Positions 4,812 through 11,152 of a stretch of DNA of 11,152 nucleotides are shown one piece after another. The notes under the pieces are model-generated. The model was not told where the DNA came from. It did not search any database and worked only from the letters and a program-made list of their open reading frames with translations. The position numbers and the translations under genes are program-made. How positions within the stretch are numbered: the first letter of the stretch is position 1; every line of letters begins with the position of its first letter. Source of the stretch: Rickettsiaceae bacterium 4572_127 (lineage in GTDB: Bacteria; Pseudomonadota; Alphaproteobacteria; Rs-D84; NBLK01); the NCBI GenBank assembly GCA_002084505.1, contig NBLK01000032.1:1-11152 (forward strand), in the 5' to 3' direction.

Positions 4812-6850
4812 TTGATGAAGCGCAGGACACTTCGCCGATCCAATGGAGAATAATTGATGCTTTGACCGAAGATTTTTTTACAGATGGGCGAAATAAAAAT
4901 GATGTGAAAACTCTTTTTGTAGTTGGTGATAAAAAGCAATCTATTTACAGTTTTCAAGGCTCAGATGTAAAAAGTTTTCACTCTTCTTATAATGCATTTA
5001 GAAAAAAATTACTGGAAAAAAACTATCCTTTAACAAAGCTTCCATTGAGTATCTCTTTTAGAACTTCGCAGGATATTTTGGATTTGGTCGACGCAATTTT
5101 TGATCTTCACGAAGAAGGTGTTGTTGAAATAGATGAAAAACTAAAACACACTTCGGCTCAGATTCATGTTGGAAGAATTGAGATTTTTCCTGTTTTAGAA
5201 AAAGAAAAGATAGATGCAAAAAGTGGTGAAAACATAAAGCAATCTGTGGAGAAAAAAATAAAAATACCGGTTGAATCCCGCTTGGCGAAGAAAGTTGTTG
5301 ATAATATAAAAAATCTATTAGACAGTAAAATCAAGTTGCCATCAACAGGGAAAACTATTGAGCCAAAAGATATTTTAATACTACTTCAAAAACGAAATCC
5401 GCTTGCTTATCCACTCGCGAAATTTCTGAAAAATGCTGATATTCCGTTTGAGGGGTTGGATAAATTTACTCTAAAAAATGACCTTGCAATTTTGGATTTA
5501 TTAGCTTGTTTAAAATTTGCGACTTTCCCTTATGATGACTTAAATACTGCATCACTTTTGAAATCTTCATTTTTTAATTTGTCAGAAAAAGATATTTTTG
5601 AAGTGTGTTATAATAGAGATGAAAAGTATGTTTTTGAAAAAGTTTTTGAAAATTCTAAATACAAAAAAACTAAAAATATATTAAAATTATTGCGAGAAAA
5701 TTCTACATTATCTCCGTTTGATTTTTTCTCTTTTATTTTAGAAAATTTAGATGGGCGACATATTTTGCTTCAAAATTTAGGCGAAAAACATGCTCAGCCG
5801 ATAGAAGAATTTTTAACTCTTGCTTTTGAATATAGTAAAAATCCTGATGCAAATTTAAGTGAATTTTTAACTTATATAAACTCTTCTAATCCTGCTGTAA
5901 AAAGAGAGTTTAAAAAAGATTCCTTAAAGGGAATTCGTCTAATGAGCGTTCATGGGGCGAAGGGGTTGGAAGCTCCTGTGGTGATTTTGCCAGACACAAC
6001 TAGAATGCAAAGTTCTACAAAAAATCCGATTTTTTTTGATAATGATGGAGATTTTTTTTCAACTTCATACAGTGAAAATCGCAATGCTTTTTTAAGTAGT
6101 TTAGTTGAAACAGAAAAAGGGAAAAATCTACATGAAAGTCGCCGTTTACTTTATGTTGCCTTAACAAGACCAAAAGATCTTTTGCAAGTTTTTGGATACG
6201 GAACTATTTACAAAAAATCTTGGTATGAAATTATTAAGGCAGGTTCGCTACAATTAGATTTTAGAATTGAAAAAAAACACAACGAAGATATTTTTATTTA
6301 CGGTGGAAGTTTTGAAAAAAGTGACGAAGAAATAATAACTAAAAAAATAGAGAATGAAACCAAAAGAGAAGTTTCATTTCTACCAAAAGAAAGAGAAATA
6401 ACTATCCCAGAATCGCAAAATAAATCAGCAGAAATTGGAACTAAAATCCATGAAGTTTTAGACAGACTTACATCGATTACGGCTGGGAAAAGACAAAATT
6501 TCATAGAAAAATCGCTTGTAAGTTTATCTCAAAAAAATCAAGATTTTTGGCGCGAAAAACTAAACAAAATTTGCACAGGAAAATACGACTTTTTATTCAA
6601 AAAAACTAACTTATCAGAGAGAGAAATTATAACTCCAACAGGACAACTCCTACGAATAGACAATATATCTTTTGTAAATAATGAAATTTGGATCGTGGAT
6701 TATAAGACTGACGATGAAAAAGAAAAAATTCCTAATTCTTATAAAAAACAATTGCAAAAATATATTTATTCAGTTAGTCTAATTTATAGTAATAAAAAAA
6801 TCCGTGCTTTCATTTTATGGATTGAAACTGGAAAATTACATGAACTATAA
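4805..6850 (+). pseudogene. addA: addA, C-terminal part (helicase motifs II-VI and nuclease domain)
   Basis: This frame, displaced relative to the upstream part, resumes exactly at motif II (LLVDEAQDTSPIQW). It continues with motif III (VVGDKKQSIYSFQGSD), motif IV (LSISFRTSQDIL), motif V (LMSVHGAKGLEAPVVIL) and motif VI (RRLLYVALTRPKDLL). The RecB/AddA-type nuclease domain follows: GTKIHEVLDRL, then IWIVDYKT with the catalytic Asp and Lys, and YKKQLQKYIYSV. No other frameshift or stop is seen over about 680 codons, so the break is recent or an assembly artefact. The frame can be followed backward as far as an ATG at 4688, but those residues (ending KKIRKFG) overlap the true upstream frame and do not match the family. 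The end overlaps the next gene by 11 bases, so translation of rel may once have been coupled to it. Confidence 0.85.
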
Positions 6851-8978
6851 ATTTCCTTCCGTTGAAAAACTAATCACAGATATAAAAAAATATCTTCCAA
6901 CTTTTGACGAAAAACTCTTTAGAAAAGCATATAGTTTTGGTTTTGAAAAACATAAAAAACAAATTAGGCACAGTGGTGAGCCTTATTTTTCTCATCCTGT
7001 TGCTGTTGCTGAAATTTTAATCGAGCAAAAACTAGATTTAGAAACAATTATCACCGGTCTTCTTCATGATGTGATTGAAGACACTCCTGTTTCGGACGAA
7101 GAAATGGAAGAGCTTTTTGGAAAATCCATTGCTTTTTTAGTTTCAGGAGTTACAAAACTTTCTAAGGTAAAATTAAAATCTGACAAAATATATGAGGCCG
7201 AGAATTTTAAAAAATTCATAATTGCATGTGCTACAGATTTGCGAGTTTTGATTGTTAAATTAGCAGACAGATTACATAACATGAGGACTCTTGGTTTTCA
7301 CCCAACTCGAGAAAAAAGAATTAGAAAATCTGTCGAAGTGATAGAAGTTTATGCCCCTCTTGCTGAGCGAATCGGTATGAATAGAATTAAGGATGAGTTA
7401 GAACTTTTAGCTTTTGAGCATATTGAACCTGAGACCTATCAAAGAATTCAAAATAATTTATTTAAAATTCGCAAAGAAGGACATGATTTAGTTGAGCCAA
7501 TAATTGAAGAACTGAAAGAGCTTGTAGAAAAACATGGAATAAAAGTAAGTGTTGATGGTAGAGAGAAAACACCTCCATCTATTTGGAAAAAAATGCAGCG
7601 AAAAAGCATAAATTTTGAACGGATTTTTGATATAATTGCTTTTAGATTTGTTGCTGAAAATATAACTGATTGTTATAGAATTTTAGGACTTATTCATTCA
7701 AAATACACGATGATTCCAAACAGATTTAAGGACTATATTTCCACCCCAAAACCCAATGGGTATCAATCAATTCATACAACAGTTGTAGGTCCAAAGAATA
7801 CAAAAATTGAAGTGCAAATTAGAACCGAAGAAATGCATGAGGTTGCTGAGTTTGGAGTGGCAGCTCACTGGGCTTATAAAAGTGATGAGAAATTGTCGGC
7901 AAAACCAAAAGAGTGGCTAAATAGCTTGGTTGATTCAATTAAGACAACTGAAAATCCAGAAGAACTATTAGAGCACTCAAAACTTTCGGGATTTAATGAT
8001 GCTGTATTTTGTTTTTCTCCAGGTGGCGACTTAATTGATTTGCCTTATGGAGCGACAACATTAGATTTTGCTTATGCAATTCATTCTGATATAGGAAATT
8101 CTTGTATTGGAGCAAAAGCAAACAGAAAAATAATTAGCATTTCAAGGAAATTAAACAATGGCGATCAAATAGAAATTTTAACTTCTCAAAATCAAGAGCC
8201 GAAAAAAGAATGGCTGAACTATGTAAAAACTGGAAAAGCTAAGACTTATATTAGAAGATTTTTAAGAGGAAAGCAATATTCTGATATGGTGACATTAGGA
8301 CAGAAAGTTCTTAGAAATACTTTTGAAAAAGCTAAATATAAATTGAGAGAAAGAGAGGTTATTTCTGTTTTAACGAGTCTAAAAGCAGAGTTAATTGAAG
8401 ATATTTATTCTCAAGTTGGGGAGGGATTGCGAACTCCTGAATCGGTTTTGCATGAGGTTTATCCAGAAACTAAAAACTTAGAAGATACCACTTATAAAAT
8501 TGAAAACTTAGAAAATAAAACAAAAAAAACTCGTTCAAAAATAAGCACATCATTAGAAGGAATAGCTGTTAAGTTTGCTGGGTGCTGTCATCCTCTTCCA
8601 GGTGATTTTGTAGCAGGAGTTATTCATACTGGATCTGGAATTACAATTCATAAAAATAATTGTAATGAAGTAAAAAAATATGAAAAAACAGATAAAAATA
8701 AAATTATGGAAATTTACTGGGATCAATTAATTAAAGAGACGGATGTTTTTTATAGTGAGATAAAAATCATGGCAGACAATAAACAAGGAGCATTGAATTC
8801 TATAACACAAACAATGGCATCTCAGAAAATAAATCTTCATGATATTAGGATTATTTCTAGGTCTGAAAGTTTTGTGGAATTTTTAATTGAAGTTGAAGTT
8901 AAGAATCGCGATTCGATTTCTAGACTAATAAATGCTCTGAGAACATTGCCTGAAATTGTAAATGCTGAGAGGATATAG
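6840..8978 (+). CDS. rsh: Bifunctional (p)ppGpp synthetase/hydrolase (RelA/SpoT homologue)
   Basis: The 712-residue long RSH enzyme makes and degrades the alarmone (p)ppGpp. The HD hydrolase domain (about 25-180) has its key residues: Arg43, His52, HDVIED (His76-Asp77) and LADRLHN (Asp143). The synthetase domain (about 235-350) has RIFDIIAFR (Asp264), the RFKDYI loop (295-300), PKPNGYQSIHT and EVQIRTE (Glu324). RFKD, rather than the acidic motif of monofunctional RelA, indicates a two-way enzyme. TGS (about 384-448), the Cys-His segment AGCCHPLPGD (Cys582, Cys583, later Cys608) and a C-terminal ACT domain (about 636-712) complete the regulatory half, which senses uncharged tRNA on the ribosome. 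I chose ATG 6840 because MNYKFPSVEKL begins the family-like sequence; the ATG at 6804 lies deep inside addA. The start overlaps the addA stop (ATGAACTATAA), with only a weak GGAAA site, so translation may be coupled to addA. Confidence 0.95.
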   Translation: MNYKFPSVEKLITDIKKYLPTFDEKLFRKAYSFGFEKHKKQIRHSGEPYFSHPVAVAEILIEQKLDLETIITGLLHDVIEDTPVSDEEMEELFGKSIAFLVSGVTKLSKVKLKSDKIYEAENFKKFIIACATDLRVLIVKLADRLHNMRTLGFHPTREKRIRKSVEVIEVYAPLAERIGMNRIKDELELLAFEHIEPETYQRIQNNLFKIRKEGHDLVEPIIEELKELVEKHGIKVSVDGREKTPPSIWKKMQRKSINFERIFDIIAFRFVAENITDCYRILGLIHSKYTMIPNRFKDYISTPKPNGYQSIHTTVVGPKNTKIEVQIRTEEMHEVAEFGVAAHWAYKSDEKLSAKPKEWLNSLVDSIKTTENPEELLEHSKLSGFNDAVFCFSPGGDLIDLPYGATTLDFAYAIHSDIGNSCIGAKANRKIISISRKLNNGDQIEILTSQNQEPKKEWLNYVKTGKAKTYIRRFLRGKQYSDMVTLGQKVLRNTFEKAKYKLREREVISVLTSLKAELIEDIYSQVGEGLRTPESVLHEVYPETKNLEDTTYKIENLENKTKKTRSKISTSLEGIAVKFAGCCHPLPGDFVAGVIHTGSGITIHKNNCNEVKKYEKTDKNKIMEIYWDQLIKETDVFYSEIKIMADNKQGALNSITQTMASQKINLHDIRIISRSESFVEFLIEVEVKNRDSISRLINALRTLPEIVNAERI

Positions 8979-8991
8979 TAAAATTAAATAC

Positions 8992-9019
8992 TTGAAATAA
9001 AAAAATAAATGTGTAGTAT
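8992..9019 (+). promoter_or_regulatory. Promoter of the trpS leader and operon
   Basis: The -35 box is TTGAAA (8992-8997, in CTTGAAA). A 16-base spacer leads to the -10 box TAGTAT (9014-9019). The predicted start is at 9026 or 9027, which coincides with the ATG of the leader peptide at 9027. Confidence 0.6.
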
Positions 9020-9026
9020 ATAGAGT

Positions 9027-9071
9027 ATGAAACAGATCAAAAATGTTTTTTCAAAATTCTTATGGCGTTAG
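9027..9071 (+). CDS. Putative Trp leader peptide MKQIKNVFSKFLWR upstream of trpS
   Basis: This 14-codon frame starts at the predicted transcription start without a Shine-Dalgarno sequence. It ends TTA TGG CGT TAG. The single Trp codon (9063-9065) is the penultimate sense codon and overlaps the 5' arm of the terminator-like hairpin at 9064-9077; the stop codon lies in the hairpin loop. A ribosome stalled at TGG would cover the hairpin, allowing read-through to trpS when charged tRNA-Trp is scarce. The Rhizobium trp leader peptide is also leaderless, about this size, and Trp-rich near its end, which supports the idea. Having only one Trp codon is the weak point, since known attenuators usually have two or more. 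The peptide and its role are inferred from arrangement alone. Confidence 0.55.
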   Translation: MKQIKNVFSKFLWR

Positions 9072-9086
9072 TTCGCCTTATTTTTA
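9064..9086 (+). terminator. Small attenuator-like hairpin in the trpS leader
   Basis: GGCG (9064-9067), loop TTAGTT, CGCC (9074-9077), then TTATTTTTA (9078-9086). The stem has four G-C pairs, plus two outer A-U pairs beyond one mismatch. It is short for a terminator, so efficiency is uncertain, but it is the only G+C-rich patch in the leader and a T-rich run follows directly. Confidence 0.5.
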
Positions 9087-9140
9087 CACACTATTACATT
9101 TCAAAACAATTATATTAATTTAACAAAAAAGGAGAAAAAA

Positions 9141-10142
9141 ATGAAAAAAGTTTTTTCAGGACTAAAGCCAAGCGGTGATTTTCACTTAGGAAACTACATC
9201 GGAGCAATGAAACATTGGGTTTCATATCAAGACAAAAAAAACATTGAGCAATTGCTTTACTGTGTTGTTGATCTGCATGCTATCACTGTTTTTCAAGACC
9301 CTAAAATATTACAGAAAAGAAGTAGGGATGTTTTAGCTATTTATATGGCTTGTGGTTTAAATCCACAAAAATCAATTTTATTTATGCAAAGTCATGTCTC
9401 TGCTCATGCTGAGTTAGGATGGATTCTAAATTGCACCGCTAGGACTGGATGGTTGAATCGAATGACACAATTTAAGGAAAAGGCAGGAAAAAATCGTGAG
9501 CAAGTTTCTGTTGGACTCTACGATTATCCAGTTTTACAAGCAGCTGATATTCTGCTTTATGATACTAGTGATGTGCCTATTGGAGAGGATCAAAAACAGC
9601 ATGTTGAGTTGGCAAGAGATATTGCTAAAAAATTTAATCATGATTATAATACAGATATTTTAACTATCCCAAAGCCTATAATAGCAAAGTCAGGGGCAAG
9701 AATTATGGGACTAAAAGACGCTCAGCATAAGATGAGTAAATCTGGAAAAAATGAAAATGATGTAATTTATCTTTTAGATGAAGATGATGTGATTGCTAAA
9801 AAAATTCGCAAAGCAAAAACTGATTCTGAGTTACTTCCAGAAAAATTTGAGGATTTGAAAGATCGTTTGGAAGCAAAGAATCTTTTAACTATTTTTTCTA
9901 GCTTGGCTCAAAAAACTCCACAAGAAATTTTAAATAATTATGTTGGACAGAATTTTGCTAGTTTTAAAAAAGACTTAACCGAAATTGTTGTCTATAAACT
10001 CTCTCCTATTAGAAAAAAAACTTTTTCACTTTTGGAAAATCCAGCTGAAATTGATGTTATTTTAAAAAATGGAGCAGAAAAAGCGAATGATATTGCATCC
10101 AAAAAACTAAAAGAAATAAAAAAAATAATTGGATTTATTTAA
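9141..10142 (+). CDS. trpS: Tryptophanyl-tRNA synthetase
   Basis: The 333-residue class I synthetase attaches tryptophan to tRNA-Trp in the cytoplasm. The N-terminal signature KPSGDFHLGNYIGA contains the HIGH-type motif (HLGN, residues 15-18), and HKMSKS (KMSKS at 197-201) is intact. Other typical TrpRS segments are CVVDLHAITV, AELGWILNC, VGLYDYPVLQAADILLY and VPIGEDQKQHVELARDIA. The length is standard for bacterial TrpRS. GGAG (9131-9134) lies six bases before the ATG, a strong site. The gene follows a 114-base leader with a Trp-containing peptide and hairpin, so expression probably responds to charged tRNA-Trp. Two small genes follow with no gap, forming a likely operon. Confidence 0.97.
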   Translation: MKKVFSGLKPSGDFHLGNYIGAMKHWVSYQDKKNIEQLLYCVVDLHAITVFQDPKILQKRSRDVLAIYMACGLNPQKSILFMQSHVSAHAELGWILNCTARTGWLNRMTQFKEKAGKNREQVSVGLYDYPVLQAADILLYDTSDVPIGEDQKQHVELARDIAKKFNHDYNTDILTIPKPIIAKSGARIMGLKDAQHKMSKSGKNENDVIYLLDEDDVIAKKIRKAKTDSELLPEKFEDLKDRLEAKNLLTIFSSLAQKTPQEILNNYVGQNFASFKKDLTEIVVYKLSPIRKKTFSLLENPAEIDVILKNGAEKANDIASKKLKEIKKIIGFI

Positions 10143-10433
10143 ATGAAAAAAGAGTTTTATACAGAAATCGGAATCGGGAATCCTTCATTTATAAATACTC
10201 AAATAAATGAAGGACAATCTGAAAAAAGAATTTCAGGTTTCAAAAAAATGAGACTGAAACAAATTTATATTCGTGCTTATTTGGGACTAATTGTGTTCAG
10301 TTTTACTTTTCCCTTTATTTGGTTTAGAAAACAGAAAATGCAAATAATTTTTGAAATTGGAGCTTTTAGAATAACATTAAAAAAGAAATTTAGAATTAAG
10401 TTTTTGATAGGATTTTATGGTGAGGAAAAATAA
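10143..10433 (+). CDS. Small membrane-associated protein, possibly DUF3977-like
   Basis: The 96-residue protein starts at the base after the trpS stop and ends 17 bases inside the next gene, so it is very probably cotranscribed and translationally coupled; no clear ribosome binding site is visible. The N-terminus has EIGIGNPSFINTQI, followed by a charged stretch, IYIRAYLGLIVFSFTFPFIWF (about residues 42-62, a possible membrane segment), and a basic C-terminal part (ITLKKKFRIKFLIGFYGE). The order EIGIGN, then IYIRxxxG, then KxxxFKxxFG recalls the small DUF3977 proteins I associate with Firmicutes, but this is from memory and moderate at best. The hydrophobic insert would be unusual for that family. 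The function is unknown. Confidence 0.6.
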   Translation: MKKEFYTEIGIGNPSFINTQINEGQSEKRISGFKKMRLKQIYIRAYLGLIVFSFTFPFIWFRKQKMQIIFEIGAFRITLKKKFRIKFLIGFYGEEK

Positions 10434-10899
10434 ATTATTAAATTTTCTAAAAGAAAATAAAATTGATTTTGAAGAAGTTTTGCATCCCCCGGTTTTTACA
10501 TGCGAGGATGCAGATAAACTTAAAGAAAATATTCAATGCACAAGTTGTAAAAATTTGTTTTTAACAGACAAAAAAAGATATTTTATTTTTGCAACTCTTG
10601 CTCATGAAAAAGTTAATTTAAAAAAACTAAAAGAAAAAATAGGTGTAAGTAGGCTATCTTTCGGCAAGCCAGAAAAGTTGTTTGAACTATTAAAATTAAC
10701 CCCAGGGTCAGTAAATCCATTTGCAGTTTTTTTTGATGAAACAAATTTTGTCGAATTAATTTTAGATTCTAAAATGATGGAAAAAGAAAAGCTAGGATTT
10801 CATCCTATGAAAAATGATTCCACGATTATTTTAACTCCGCAAGAATTAGAAAAATTTCTAAAAAAAATAAACACAAATTATAGAATAATTAGCATATAA
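10417..10899 (+). CDS. Prolyl-tRNA deacylase-like protein (ProXp/PrdX, YbaK fold)
   Basis: The 160-residue protein belongs to the YbaK/INS family of free-standing editing domains, which hydrolyse mischarged tRNA such as Ala-tRNA-Pro. Typical features are LHPPVFTCEDA near the N-terminus, TSCKNLFLTDKK (the conserved Lys of the active site region, in relatives usually HTKNLFL), VSRLSFGKPEKLFELLKLTPGSVNPFAVFFD, and a C-terminal FHPMKNDSTIILTPQELEKFL. The segment TPGSVNPFA is particularly characteristic of PrdX-type proteins. The ATG at 10417 is preceded by AGGA (10409-10412) and overlaps the previous gene by 17 bases, consistent with the end of the trpS operon. Cysteines replace residues at the KNLFL block (QCTSCKNLF), which is slightly unusual. 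The exact amino acid edited cannot be told. Confidence 0.88.
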   Translation: MVRKNKLLNFLKENKIDFEEVLHPPVFTCEDADKLKENIQCTSCKNLFLTDKKRYFIFATLAHEKVNLKKLKEKIGVSRLSFGKPEKLFELLKLTPGSVNPFAVFFDETNFVELILDSKMMEKEKLGFHPMKNDSTIILTPQELEKFLKKINTNYRIISI

Positions 10900-11021
10900 T
10901 TTTATATAATAAAATTTCAAAATTTGTTTTATTCAGACATTATTTTTTAATTAGGTTTTAGACTTATAGACCTAGTTCTATGGCCTTTGTTTTGATTGTA
11001 AAAAACAGTTAAAAATAATCG

Positions 11022-11050
11022 TTGATTATAAGATTTTAAGTTTGTAAAAT
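11022..11050 (+). promoter_or_regulatory. Promoter of the last gene, predicting a leaderless transcript
   Basis: The -35 box is TTGATT (11022-11027), followed by a 17-base spacer and a -10 box TAAAAT (11045-11050). The expected start is at about 11057, exactly the ATG of the following frame. Confidence 0.55.
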
Positions 11051-11056
11051 ACTATT

Positions 11057-11152
11057 ATGAGAAAGATATTTTATTTTTTTATTTTTATAATTATTTTTTA
11101 TTTTATAGGGTTTTTTGTTTTCTTAGATGCGAGTAAATCACTTCATAAATGT
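11057..11152 (+). CDS. N-terminal end of a membrane-anchored protein (partial)
   Basis: Thirty-two codons run off the right edge. MRKIF is followed by about 18 strongly hydrophobic residues (mostly Phe, Ile, Tyr) and then LDASKSLHKC, that is, a basic N-terminus and one membrane helix, either an uncleaved anchor or a signal sequence. The start is placed at the predicted transcription start, with no Shine-Dalgarno sequence. A short anchor of this type begins many envelope proteins (for example YdcF/SanA-like proteins), but nothing here identifies the family. Confidence 0.6.
   Translation, partial: MRKIFYFFIFIIIFYFIGFFVFLDASKSLHKC

Noticed and set aside
6804..6839. Upstream ATG for the Rel protein, adding 12 residues
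   Set aside because: Those residues are the addA C-terminus read in another frame. ATG 6840 begins the family-like sequence and gives a typical short overlap.
10940..10970. Possible terminator of the trpS operon (TAGGTTT with AGACCTA)
   Set aside because: The stem includes a wobble pair, the loop is large and no T-run follows, so it was not listed as a terminator.
1..11152. CRISPR arrays, transposases, tRNA or rRNA genes, phage or toxin-antitoxin genes
   Set aside because: I looked on both strands and saw no regularly spaced repeats, cloverleaf with CCA-end, rRNA motifs, or proteins of these kinds.

Overview
The window is AT-rich DNA, roughly 30 % G+C by eye, with every recognisable gene on the + strand. 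The best guess is an alphaproteobacterium with a reduced, AT-biased, possibly host-associated genome. Evidence for this is a Com1-type DsbA, an AddA-type rather than RecB-type helicase-nuclease with alphaproteobacterial-style N-terminal motifs, a ProXp/PrdX-type deacylase, CTTG-type -35 boxes, and a start-codon-proximal Trp leader peptide of the kind known from Rhizobium trp genes. Two items look out of place and may be acquired: an archaeal-type aspartyl-tRNA synthetase under a T-box-like leader, and a small protein resembling a family I associate with Firmicutes. The placement rests on motif recognition only, since no search was run.

Layout. Bases 1-140 hold the 3' end of an unrecognised gene. 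Next comes dsbA (207-1052) with a clear promoter and terminator, then a BPL_N/glutamine-amidotransferase-like gene (1159-1833). Bases 1834-2278 carry no gene. They hold a G+C-rich hairpin repeat, a promoter and a T-box-like leader for the archaeal-type aspS (2279-3583), which ends in a strong terminator. A second copy of the hairpin repeat (3653-3711) precedes addA. addA is broken: an apparent deletion of about 90-100 bases just before the DEAQD motif puts the two halves in different frames. The bifunctional (p)ppGpp synthetase/hydrolase gene overlaps the addA end by 11 bases (6840-8978). A short promoter-leader region (8979-9140) then encodes a 14-codon peptide with one Trp codon overlapping a small terminator-like hairpin. 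It precedes trpS (9141-10142), a small membrane protein (10143-10433) and a prolyl-tRNA deacylase homologue (10417-10899), all tightly packed. The window ends in the first 32 codons of a membrane-anchored protein (11057 onward).

Theme. Much of the window concerns aminoacylation and its sensing: two tRNA synthetases, an editing deacylase, and Rel, which responds to uncharged tRNA on ribosomes. Each synthetase gene has its own apparent cis-acting sensor: a T-box-like RNA reading the tRNA acceptor end for aspS, and a translated leader peptide for trpS. Several promoters place the predicted transcription start on or next to an ATG with no Shine-Dalgarno sequence (addA, the trpS leader peptide, the last gene), so leaderless translation may be common here.
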